NCBI GenBank assembly: GCA_003024785.1
Contig: PUQB01000872.1
Location: forward strand, 1-64,000
Direction: 5' to 3'
DNA: 64,000 bases
From: Selaginella tamariscina
Lineage: Eukaryota; Streptophyta; Lycopodiopsida; Selaginellales; Selaginellaceae
This document shows positions 11,152-22,719 of the stretch, in pieces (within the stretch, counting starts at the first letter, position 1; every line of letters begins with the position of its first letter). The notes beneath the pieces were generated by a model. It did no database searches. It saw only the letters and a program-made list of their open reading frames with translations, and was not told where the DNA came from. The translations under genes and the position numbers were made by a program.

Positions 11152-12339
11152 CAGCTGATGTAAAGACATTTTACGTTAATGGTAATCGTTAAGCTAACTT
11201 AATCATTGGTGTGAATAGGGCCTTATCAAAGGTTAAAGTTATTCACGATTAAGTATCAATTAGATATTATCATGTGTTATTGTTTACTATACAAATCATT
11301 CATAAGGATTATCATGCTTACTTAGTATATGAGTTACACAAATTCATTTATAAAATTATTTCATTTATTTGATGTATGAGTTATACAAATTCATCATTAA
11401 TTAAAAAGCTAAATAACTAATTGATGTGAATCGAAGTAATAAGTGGTTTAAAGGAGTTTATTATACTCTATTATGTCCTTTTACATAGATACCTTTCTTT
11501 ATCTTTGTATATATTATTATTTTACCTACATTATTTTTATATATAATGTTGTTCTGTAATAAAAGGTTTGATAAAAGAAAGCTGCTCCTAAAGGCTGTAT
11601 GTTTAACTTTAAAGAAAAATATTTAACTTCTGAATAATATTTTTATTTTTTATATTATATGTTCATATTCATTTTATATGTTGCATGTATAAAAAAATAA
11701 ATTAGAATAAGTCACTTCTCTCTCATGCACACCTTACGACTACAATATAATAAACATTCAAAGAAATAAAATTCATTTAATAAAAATATATCATTTTAAA
11801 TATCACTAAATATGTGAACTTTACTAAGTACATGACCACAATGTCAATAGTGTTAACAATTGCACATTATAGAAAAGTGTTTATTGTACATTATAACAAA
11901 CTTGTCATTATGATAACTTTCTTATTCTTATTATAATTACATCTCATTTTTTAATGAACTTCTTTAATTAAATTTAAATATAATATTAAATAATATTAAA
12001 ATTTTCAGACTCATCTTTATAAATTAAATAAATTAAAACAATATTATTATATATTATTTCATTTTTTACTCCTTTCAAACCACATAATATACAAAATAAA
12101 TACATATAATCTTTAAAATAATATTAAATATATATGTATATTACCAAAACAACCAAATATATACACATTCAAACAGAAGTTACGTCATTTTATTTAAATA
12201 ATAAGAGTTTATTATTTTATATTAACTGTTAAATAAGTTAATTATTGACTACAACTTATTTAGCTCAAAAAATCGATATTTTAATCCTTTTTACTTTTTC
12301 AAAGGTAAATGTTAAGATTTTTATTATAAAAACTAATGG
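11152..12339. other. AT-rich region, no gene seen
   Basis: Very AT-rich, stop-rich in all frames, with no recognisable repeats except short poly-A/T and TATATA tracts. Confidence 0.5.
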
Positions 12340-13430
12340 GAATAAATTATAATTAACCATATTATTTCAAAAAATAAAATAAGATTCCAATGACCTAAAT
12401 TAACATTTTGGTATTAGGAGAATTTATTGTTGAATTTACATAAAACATAAAAAATGCAAGTCCCTACTCTTTACTAACAAGAAATGATTCTTCCATTGTT
12501 TTATGCGTTTTTTTTAAGGTTTTTAATTGACACTACCATTAATTTATTAAGAAACTTTGATGAAAGTATGGATGAACTTTATCTGCTCTTTTATTTTATA
12601 AGAAGGTGTCATTAACTCAAAAGTTAATAATAATTTGACTTTTCAATAATGACATAATAGTTATTACTAAGGATGTTATGGATAGAGAGCTCTACATGTG
12701 TAAGTTAAAGAATATTGCTAGCATATATATTTTGAATATGCTTGGCATCTTTGCACACTAAATTCTAAAGTAATTACAAGGAAAGGCCTTCAACTTAAAC
12801 GTACTTCAATTAAAAGTGATTAAGCCAGGACAAAATAATCATAATAAACAACAAAGGGCTCGCTTTCAAAGCCTTGTGTAATTGAAATTATGGCCACAAA
12901 AACATGTACATGACTCAATTCTTAAAAAAAATTTAGTGCAAGTGCATCCAATCGTTTTTCATTATGCTCTACGTGTGCTCTAATTGTTTGAAAAGGTAAT
13001 TTAAAGGTTGTCAACAAATATTAACTTAAAGGTTTTGTTCATAAGGCACTCATTCTAGTAGATTGCCGTTATGATGACACATTAAAACAGTTGTGTAAAT
13101 GTTGATGAATATAATCTAATGTGGTTGCCGCTATGATGACACATTGGAAGTAATTGTGTAAATGTTGATGGATGTCAATCCTTCCACATTAAATGTAAAG
13201 TTTATGCTCCTTCAAGCAAGTAAAATGCTGCTACGAGAAGTATTGAGTCAAGCCAAGGTTCAATTCAACCTAGGGCTAATTAATGTTGAGTGGCTTTTTC
13301 ACAATAACATTATGAAGATCGTTCAATAACACCATTTCAACTTTTGCGATGCTTGTTTTTGAAAGATTAAATAAGAAAGAAAAAGATATTTTGTTTTGTC
13401 TTTATTGTGGTGAATACACAATCATGGTGT
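12340..13430. repeat. Dispersed repeat, copy A
   Basis: This stretch is clearly related to 32390-33740: shared blocks include the CCATAYTATTTCAAAA region, a GATTCTTCCATT block, TAATTAAAAGWGATT near a run ending AAAGGGCTC, a TATGATGACACATTG block, and a TGAGTGGCTTTYTCACAAT block. Order and orientation are the same. No terminal repeats are evident. In both copies it is followed by SufB-related sequence, so the unit seems to include captured or duplicated host gene sequence. Confidence 0.75.
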
Positions 13431-13800
13431 TGGTACATAATAGAGCTCCACCACTAGTGAATGTAGTTAGTTCTTGTTATGGGCGGTGGTAGTACAACCT
13501 TTGAAGTACTTAATGGAGTTTCCATCCTTGACTACCACTATAGTTCTTTCAAACTAGCCTGTCTTGGGCAAGTTGATCCTAATACATGGTCAAAACCATG
13601 TCCTCCAACTTCACATTTGCTAAAACATAGCAGAAGCTCGCTAAAAATAGTTGAGTTTAGAGTGGCATAAAAGTTGTTTGAGGAGGGCATTACTCTTCCT
13701 AAGTATATGCAGATACACTCATGGTGCTTTCGTACATGCTCAAAGATGAAGTAAAATATAATTCTGCACTTTTCTTACATGCCTTAAAGGCACTTCCACC
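13430..13800 (-). pseudogene. SufB-like pseudogene fragment
   Basis: Minus-strand sequence resembling plastid SufB, a scaffold subunit of the SUF Fe-S cluster assembly complex. Recognisable pieces in changing frames: YLGRVMPSSNNFYATLNSTI, RINLPKTG then FERTIVVVKDGNSIKYFKGC, and a VVELYY stretch (SufB AVVELYC). Several stops and frame changes interrupt it. It aligns with 37060-37390 in the same orientation. No introns are evident within the fragment. Confidence 0.7.
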
Positions 13801-14853
13801 TTCCTATAAATATTGAAGATATTAAAAATTACTTCATGTTTGTTCTCATTTTCTTTTTAGCTTTTGTGTAATAACATATATAAGTTTAACATTAATTTGG
13901 CTCTTTCTTCCTCAAAAATATTAACAAGATTGTTTTCTTAGATAAGCCATTGGGTATCAATTATACCTATATTAACTATTTAATTAATGTTGAATTATGT
14001 TATTATTAATTCCTATTGTCATCGCCATCATCATCACCAATGTTATTAGTAAAGTCCCACATATTTAAACAGCCTTTTAAGTTGATTCCCATGCAATTGT
14101 ATATGTAATTATATAACAATGAGTTCACTAACATCTCTTTGCTTCTTCTTTGACATAGCTCATCATATCAAATATCACATTGTTAAAACCACTGTGTAAC
14201 ACCAATATTAGCAGCAGCATAATTGGCACTTGTCAGGATTAAATACACATTTGTGCACACAAAGTAATGCTTTTCTTTCAATAACATGCTCAACGTGAAT
14301 GACCATTGCCTTCAACTAGCCCTAAATCTAAGTAAATTTTAACTTAAATAATTTATAAAATAATGAATTAGTCGTTACTTTACACTTTGGTATATATACT
14401 ATATGGATTAAAGTGACATAATTGACTGAATTGCACACAAATATGGCATTTTATAGTGCAAACCCCCTCGATATAATAAAGATTATAGCTCTAGGAGTTT
14501 GAATCCAATGCACATGCGAAGTCTTTTCGTATTTTCTTGTTGTAAGTCCCTCTCCATTGTGAAAATTATAATATACTATTTATTTTCATAACTTACCAGA
14601 GAAATTTGTTTTTAATTGATTAATTTAAAGAGGGACGTCTTACTCTTAATACATTAAGTATTAAAATGTAAATTCTCCAAGGTTAACGCATTTTTAAATG
14701 AATATGCTTTCCTATTCGAATGTATGTATATTTTACACACGTCCTGTTTCTTATTCTAGAAACTGATTTAGGGTTTATATAACTTTCTAAGATAGCTATA
14801 CGGTTGCCACTTGGACATAGCCGTAAGTGTGCCCTAAAACAGAGGCTAGGGCT
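13801..14853. other. AT-rich spacer upstream of XPD
   Basis: No gene seen. A TTAGGGTTT telo-box lies at 14768-14776, about 80 bases before the XPD start codon, with a TATATAA stretch directly after it. Confidence 0.5.
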
Positions 14854-15069
14854 ATGGAGTCTCTGCGGAGCGCACAGGAGCTCCAGGTAGACGATCTGCG
14901 TGTGTATTTCCCTTACGACTTCATCTACCCGGAGCAGTACGAATACATGGTGGAGCTCAAGCGAGCACTGGACGCCAAGGGACACTGCCTTCTGGAGATG
15001 CCCACAGGTACAGGCAAGACAATCACACTCCTCTCCCTCATCACAAGTTACCAGCTCGTACACCCAGGT

Positions 15070-15117
<48 letters not shown>

Positions 15118-18100
15118 ATGCTGAGTGTTACTTACGTGTCGGTCAGTCTCCAAGCTCATATATTGTACACGAACCGTGCACGAAATGGAAAAGGTCCTGT
15201 CTGAGCTCCGTTTCCTCCACGGACACCTGGTTAACAAACTCGGAGAAGACCGTTCCAGTCTGCTCGCATTAGGCTTGAGCTCCAGGAAGAACCTCTGCAT
15301 TCATCCTACAGTGTCTCAATCTTCTCGGGATACCATCGATGCTGCTTGCCGGAAACGAACTGCTCCATGGGTACGAGCGTCACCCCACAACATTGAAACT
15401 TGCGGGTTTTATGAGGAGTTTGAGAAGCAGCAACACCATCAGTTGCCTCCAGGTGCGTACTCTCTTTCCGACCTCAAACAGTATGGGAGAAAGAAAGGCC
15501 TCTGCCCATACGCCCTCGCTAGATACATGATCCAGTTTGCCAACATTGTGGTTTGCAACTATCAATATCTGATAGATCCTAAGGTTTGTGGGCGTGTGTG
15601 TTTTGTATGTATAAGCTTACAATGTGCTTCCGACAGGTCTCGGGATCTATTTCAAACGAAATGCTCCAGAAGGATTGCATTGTTGTTTTTGATGAAGCTC
15701 ACAACATTGATAACGTCTGCATTGAAGCTCTAAGTGTTAATCTTCGGGACAACACACTGAATGGTGCTTCCAACAACATTTGCAAGCTCCGAAACATTGC
15801 CCGCAAGTGAGTTATCTCTCTCTATATATATTGTTGTGTGTGTATGTAGTATGTGTGCTACTTGCAGATGCAAAGAGGCCGATGCAACCCGCCTGCAAGA
15901 GGAGTATAACAGGCTTGTAAATGGTCTAGCAAGTGCGGGGAACCTTCAGGGTACGTCACTACACAGATATGTATATGTGTGTGTTTGTTTTCATATATGA
16001 TGTGTGCACGATTTGTGCACGTGTTTACATATATATCTATATGATTACAGTTTTACACACTGTAGGATGTGTTTCATTGTGTCCGTATGCTTATATATAT
16101 GTTCATACATACGGATCATATATGATGGATGCATACAGTGAAAGAATTGGGGCTAGCGAATCCAGTTCTACCAGAGGACGTAGTACGCGAGGCTGTGCCA
16201 GGGAATATCCGTAAAGCGGAACATTTCATCTCACTTCTTCAAAGGGCAGTCGAGTTCATAAGAGACAACTTGCTTAATGTACAACGGTAATATACATAAA
16301 CAGACTCGAACATATGCATGGTAACAAATATGTGTAACTATATACAGAGTAGAGAAGCACGGGCTCGTTTCTTTTACGGAGGGAATGTGCAGCCGTATAG
16401 CTGTCGACAAGAAAGCTCTCAAGTTCTGCTATGACCGCTTAAATTCACTACTCACTACACTTGAGGTGTCTGAGATCGATGAGTTTCAACACATTCAGTC
16501 TGTATGTGACTTCTTGACACTTGTTGGTACTTATACACGGGGATTCTCCATCATCATTGAACCTTTTGATGAGCGCTTGCCACACGTACCAGATCCTGTC
16601 TTACAGGTATTGTTTTAATTGTGTGCGCGTGTGTCTGTCTGTGGATTTATTTGCTAAACTTTGGGTTGCAGTTAGTATGTTTGGATGCATCTCTTGCAAT
16701 GAAACCTGTATTTGACCGGTTTCAATCTGTGGTAATCACTTCGGGAACACTGAGTCCACTCGATCTTTATCCACGGCTTCTTAACTTTACCCCTGTAGTT
16801 AGCCGGAGCTTGCCAATGTCATTAAGCAGGGAATGCTTATGTCCAATGGTCTTAGCACGAGGAAGGTAAACTTTTTGATATCTGTACATATGCTTATACG
16901 GATATGTGTGTATATTCAAACTGTGTAACTTAATTTTGGACTTTCTGTGTTTTTCAGTGATCAGCTTCCAGTGAGTACCAAGTTTGACACTCGAAGTGAT
17001 CCTGGTGTAGTGAGAAACTATGGAAAGCTCTTGATCGACATGGCTGCTACAGTGCCCGACGGTTTAGTTTGTTTCTTTGTTAGCTATTCATACATGGAGG
17101 AAACCATTGACAGTTGGAACGAGATGGGAATTCTAGAGGTACATTGGGCACGTGTGGGTGTGTGTGTGTGCGTGTCCATTTTTAACCATGTGTTATACAT
17201 TATAGGAGGTAATGAAGTACAAGTTGGTGTTTATGGAAACACGGGACGCTGTTGAGACAAGTCTGGCCCTCTCAAATTATCGTCAAGCATGTGATGTCGG
17301 TAGAGGGGCAGTCTTCTTCTCAGTTGCAAGGTTTGTATTGCATCACAATGTTATACACACACACACGTACACATTTATATAAATGTAATGTAGATGTGTG
17401 TGCGTGAGTATCTATATATGTGTGTGCAGGGGAAGGGAGCGGAAGGCATCGACTTTGGTGGGCATTACGGACGTTTGGCTATAGTGTACGGCATGCCGTT
17501 TCAATACACATTGAGCAAGTGAGTGATTGTTTTACTTAGTGTTTTAATAAGTTTGTGTGCTTATTGTTTGTTGTATCTAGAGTACTTAATGCACGATTGG
17601 AGTACTTACGGGAGTCGCTCCAAATCAAGGAGGACGACTTTCTCAACTTCGATGCCATGGTATATATATATATATACGCGTATGTTATGCTTGTTTACTT
17701 CATAATTTTCAGAGACAAGCTGCACAGTGCGTAGGACGAGTCATCCGCTCGAAAGCAGATTATGGGATGATGATTTTTGCAGACAAAAGGTATGTGTATA
17801 CTATATAATGTGTGTGCCTGTTTGTATGTGTGTCTCATGTACATATATGTATTACACACTTGTCTTGTAGATACAACCTTGCTAGCAAAAGGCAAAGGCT
17901 ACCAAATTGGATTACATCGCATCTACGGGACGCACATCTCAATTTGAGTACTGACATGGCTGTTCACATTGCTCGGGAGGTATGTTCGCTCTTGTGTGTG
18001 TGTGTGTGTGTGTGTGACTAATATCCTTCTGCCAGTTCCTCAAAAGAATGGTTAAGCGTCAACCTGACGTGGATTTGGAGGCGAGCTCTAAAAGGCAACG

Positions 18101-18119
18101 TGTGCTAACATTACACTAA
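14854..18119 (+). CDS. XPD: XPD/ERCC2-type TFIIH DNA helicase (UVH6)
   Basis: 5'-3' superfamily 2 helicase with an Fe-S domain, subunit of TFIIH for nucleotide excision repair and transcription. Fourteen exons: 14854-15067, 15147-15583, 15637-15806, 15868-15950, 16139-16286, 16348-16606, 16672-16865, 16958-17138, 17206-17330, 17430-17518, 17581-17659, 17713-17789, 17871-17979, 18036-18119. Motif [10 protein letters not shown], then [11 protein letters not shown]; the Fe-S cysteines appear in exon 2 ([35 protein letters not shown]); DEAH box in exon 3; motif [21 protein letters not shown]; motif [16 protein letters not shown]. The exon 9/exon 10 junction (the [11 protein letters not shown] motif) is one base out of phase with GTTTG as donor; using GTATTG three bases later keeps frame but inserts Phe. 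C-terminus is shorter than in Arabidopsis. Otherwise intact. Confidence 0.93.
15067..15116 (+). repeat. (GT)n(GA)n tract starting at an XPD splice donor
   Basis: The exon 1 donor GT at 15068 is itself the first unit of the (GT)n run, which passes into (GA)n. The intron is only about 79 bases, so the repeat makes up more than half of it. Confidence 0.9.
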
Positions 18120-18733
18120 TAATATCTATTGTATAAACAAAATGTGCACATTTAAGTGAAACTTTCAATTTCTAACAAGAGTTTAGCTTTTTCCACTATG
18201 CTCTGTGTTTTCATGACATACATTATATCTGCGTGTAAACAGATACAGAGACATACAGATGCACACATACATAGAATGGAATTTTTACACATTGCCTGTG
18301 TTATAATCAATGTATATACGATATATACAATTTTCTTCGCTCCGTTTAAAAAATCACTATTGCTGGAACTACTCTATCTCAAGATTTAGCATAATACCAT
18401 TGTAATTTATCTAATACACGTGGAGAAACATATACATATAAAATATATAGAGAGTAGGTCCACGCACTCACTTACAATTCCGTGTGTGTGTGTGTGTGTG
18501 ACGGAATGAGCAGTTAATGATATCCAGAAAAACATTCTCTCTCATATAGAAATAAGCAGCATTATGAAGACATTAGCAAACTATAAATAATGGTGTATGT
18601 ATTAGATGTGATAACCAATACTAAGTAATCGTAGATAAGCCATATTTTTAGCCCTCTTTCTTGGTTCCACCGCTTTCCTTGTTGCCATCCTGACCTCCCA
18701 GCTAAAACACATGCAAAACTAATTAATATGAAT

Positions 18734-18776
<43 letters not shown>

Positions 18777-18884
18777 ACACACGCGCGCGCGCGTGCGTGC
18801 GCACACACGCACACAACTCTCCTCTCCTACAAAGCTCTCGCATATAGAGACAGACAGAAACACACACACATAGAGTCAAAAAGC
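18120..18884. other. Spacer with (CT)n tract
   Basis: XPD 3' region. A long (CT)n tract lies at about 18735-18772, followed by alternating CA/CG. On the minus strand 18650-18706 reads LGGQDGNKESGGTKKEG and a stop after an AG, which could be a small terminal exon, but no partner exon was found. Confidence 0.4.
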
Positions 18885-19215
18885 CGTTGAGAACACACTA
18901 AACACACACACACACACAACACACAGACACTTGCGATATAGTATGTACATGTTTTATGCAAAGTCATTGGACAGGGAACTCATATTACACATATATACAG
19001 CATAAGGACATACACACAAGACTCAAAAAAGCGGTATAAAGTATTGAGAACACACGCACACACACACACACACACAGAGAGAGACATTTGCGATATAGTA
19101 TATACATGTTTTATGCAAAGTCATTGGACAGGGAACTCATATACAGCATAAGAACGTACATACAAGACTCAAAAAGCGGTATAAAGTATTGAGAACACAC
19201 TAACACACACACACA
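18885..19215. repeat. Tandem repeat, about 150 bp unit, two full and one partial copy
   Basis: Copies start at about 18885, 19043 and 19189. Each has TTGAGAACACAC, a CA-rich run, TGCGATATAGTATRTACATG, GCAAAGTCATTGGACAGGGA and ACTCAAAAAAGCGGTATAAA. The third copy is cut after the CA run. Confidence 0.9.
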
Positions 19216-19310
19216 TGCACACATTTCGGTGTGTGTGTGTGTGTGACACGCACGCACGCACGGAATACAAACATACAGACGAAAGCTTGAGAGGATTGTT
19301 AGGATTGGGA

Positions 19311-19430
19311 TTAGTGAGTGCTGCCGTGGATCTTGTTCAGATCTTCTTGGGAGCTTGGAGGAACGTTTGGCATGTCCTTGAGCTCCTCCTCACTTTTCTT
19401 GTTGATCTCTTGTGCCATGTTGCTAGACAT
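19311..19430 (-). CDS. Possible small hydrophilic protein (39 aa)
   Basis: A short frame reads MSSNMAQEINKKSEEELKDM then PNVPPSSQEDLNKIHGSTH and stop. Composition (acidic/basic, Pro-Ser) is protein-like and unlike the surrounding AT-rich noise, but it is short and not recognised. It sits just beyond the tandem repeat at 18885-19215. Confidence 0.3.
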   Translation of the reverse strand: MSSNMAQEINKKSEEELKDMPNVPPSSQEDLNKIHGSTH

Positions 19431-19559
19431 TTCTATAAAGAAAAACAAAGAGAAGGATGAGTTACATAGGACTCCATATTTATACACATTTTCTGAGAAT
19501 ATTCTATAATGGATGGCATATACTGTGCATGTTCCGTATATGTATACCTGTATAGACAC

Positions 19560-21340
19560 GTATATATACTTGTAGAAATGTTATTTTCACGAAATCGTAC
19601 GTGATTTGTTTCTGAAAATGAATTAAGACATTGTACCAGCATAACTAACATATTACTGTTCGTGGTAACCTGATTCTGTGAGTAACCAACACATGTATAT
19701 GTTGACCTTAAAATATATGTATATCTTAATTTTTTATTTAAGTTATATTAATGTAAATACTGTATATCTTATACATGTATATATATACATGTAAAAGATA
19801 TTATTTTTTATCCACTTAATTAATATTTTAATTAAAAATCCTTTTTATACATATGTATAATAAAATCAATACTATAAATATTTATTAATATTTTAATATT
19901 AATTAAGATATGTCAAGTATAAGAATAATATGCACCTGCTGCTTGTTACAAATTGTCAGACCGTCCACGTCATCCACTTGGCCAACTCAATATGTTACCG
20001 TACACTCTAGGTAGGATACAAGTATCTGGACATGTATACGTTATATGACGTATAATCTGTACGGCTCTGTTTTAAATATAAAAAATTATTATATATGATA
20101 TTAAGAATATAAATGAAGTTGGGTTTATATCAAATTTTTAATATGATAACTCTTAATTCCTTTAGAAGAACATCTCAAGTTTACAAGTGTAGCAGTACAT
20201 AAACAACATATATACTTATGTATAAAAATTATAACTATTTTTATTATAGCATATTTTTATTAATAATTTGTATGTATATATTTATATTTAAGTAAAAGTA
20301 GAAGTTAAGAATTTAAATAAGATTTGATTATGCTATGCATATAAAGATTTTAAAGATATATGTTTATGTTTATTGTTAATTTATGAATGCTTAAATAAGT
20401 AAAATTATTTAAAATTAATAATATAATATGCAAGAGTAAAAACAACAAAAGTGAATATTATATTTGATATATATTGTCACCGAATGCCGAACACAGCCGT
20501 CGTCGGACGCTACATTTGCAGAAGGAATATTCTCTTTAATGAGCCCCTCAACGTATTGTTGGTAGCAGTATTAACTTCAATATATTAAGATAACAAATTA
20601 TATATTATTATTATATATATAATATTGAATTCAACTGCTAATAATTTATCAATAGTCTTTTTAACTAATTTAACATAATTTAGATTCACTTTAGTATGGT
20701 TCTTAAAGGTACTATTTAATTGTGTATATGTGATTATATTTATAATATACTATGTATATGCGATATATATATATATTATCCGCATGTGTATTATGTGTCT
20801 ATTTGAATTAATGTATTAACCATGTTATATATAATGATTTTCTTATTTAAACAAGATTATCAATATTTTCAAAATGGTTTCAACTCGTATCGATTTATAA
20901 TAAAATAAAAGAAGTGCCAAAGTAATAAAGAATCTTATTGTTAACAACAAATTTAGACGAGTGGTTTAATAGATAATATGTATAAAATGACTAGAGTTAA
21001 AGAACTAATACACTTAAATATATATGGTCCTACACCATTTGCATTTAGTAGGTCTTGTATCATTATCTTATAGATTTGATTTCACTATAAAAACCTTACT
21101 CAAATACATCAACTTTAGATAAATAGAATTAAACAATCAGTATTTTTAGTAGAAATAATCATTAAGAAGATGGTTAGAACTGTATTTACTGGTAAACGGC
21201 GGAACGAAATGAATTAAATAGACGCCAACGTGTTCAAATGTGGAGACTTTCAATACAAACAAAGATATGTAAGAAAAACCCTAAAAAAACCCTAAATATG
21301 TGTAAAGAAATTTGAAACATTGATAGATTTAATAAGGTGG
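19560..21340. other. AT-rich region, no gene seen
   Basis: Stop-rich in all frames, with scattered TATATA tracts and a small GC-richer patch near 20480-20560. Nothing recognisable. Confidence 0.5.
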
Positions 21341-21344
21341 CCTT

Positions 21345-21625
21345 GCTCGTAATCTGCACCACCAATAGTGAATTAATCCTATAAGAAGTTTTAACTTTTC
21401 CCTGGACAATCAGAAGAGGTGGCTTGGCGAGCTATTGCCAGCAATTGCCTCTCGCCCGCGGAAAGAAACACGAAAGATTATAAAAGATTCTGATTTAACT
21501 TAGAATATTCATTTAAATTAGCATGCAAATACCCATTTGCGAACAAGGTTTTTACAAATCGAAAATGTTCTCCAGTAAGTACAGTTAGAACCATCTATGA
21601 CCTCATACATATATCCTATAGAGCT
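21345..21625 (-). mobile_element. hAT 5'-end fragment joined to a SufB fragment
   Basis: Reverse complement of this stretch matches 34290-34500: the same GGCTTGGCGAGC and GGCAATTGC blocks at the 5' part of the hAT element, the CGCGGRAAGAAAC block, an AT spacer, and then the SufB-derived EQGFYKS and FSSKY residues (plus strand here, 21545-21590). So the hAT end and the SufB piece are together in two places in opposite orientation. Confidence 0.65.
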
Positions 21626-22719
21626 CACTCCTAGGCCAAAATGGAAACATATCAAGATCGGTATTATAAGAGGTGTAATGCTTAAGACATGTATATTCTA
21701 ACCTGAGGCTATAAAACAGAACTCCATAGATAGATTGGATCTAAATCTTCAATAACTCAACTTGGAACTTTTGAATATGCCTTTGTAGACGAAAACTAGA
21801 TGATGTTAGGTTACTCGAATAAAAAGACAAACACGTTCATCCACTTGCATGGTGGGATCTCTCCCGGTATGGCATGGGGTTGGGCTTGGGCTCTTCGGAA
21901 CCGGCTCCTCATCCCTATCTTTCCGCCAAAGCCCGGTGAACGACCCGCCATCGCCCCAAGACGTTTCGAGACATTCCAATTGCATGTTAACTCGGGACGC
22001 AACAACAACAGAAACAAGGCCAGTTAACTATGTTACGTTACCATACACATCTACCTCATACTTTGTGTACAAATTATCGTATATGCAGTATATGATGTTT
22101 ACGTTATACATTGTATAAAGCTAGTTGTGAAGGACCATGTCTCTAGTATTATTTAGTAAGCAAATATTACAAGCATAGATAAATATGGATGGACACTTCA
22201 ATATAATATAGTTTTTTTTTCTTAATTAGAATTAAAACGAGGATTATAAAATTTAATTCATAAATTCACAACTTATGGCTTCATCCCGGTTCGAACTGAA
22301 AACCGTTAGACTGAAGTGATAACTAACAAAACCATGAAACCATAACTGTATATCGGATAACAATTTAGAACCTATAATCCTCCAGGTTAGTGTTGTGCAT
22401 GTTAAATAATTTATTCTTTTTAAATAGAGTCCCCCACAGAAGCAAAAAATCATAAAATTGATATCCGCTTAAAAAATCATAACACAAATGTTTGAATGTG
22501 CGCGTATATTTACAACCGTTATCATCTAACCCGTCACATGAGAATATAGTACGTAGTATACACGTATTATGCATGCATGCAGACTGGATACAAACAACAG
22601 TATGGTTTAGTATAATACACATGTATATGTATATGTATATGTACATGGGAACACACAAACACATAGTTTGGTATGTGTATATATGGTCTAGCCTCTATTT
22701 TAGGGCACACTTACGAAAA
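21626..22719. other. Region without supported gene
   Basis: A GC-richer patch at 21850-22000 is open on both strands but has no recognisable motif. The rest is AT-rich with TATATG tracts. Confidence 0.4.

Noticed and set aside
21800-22030. Open frames on both strands
   Set aside because: Both strands are open because of local GC bias; no recognisable motif.
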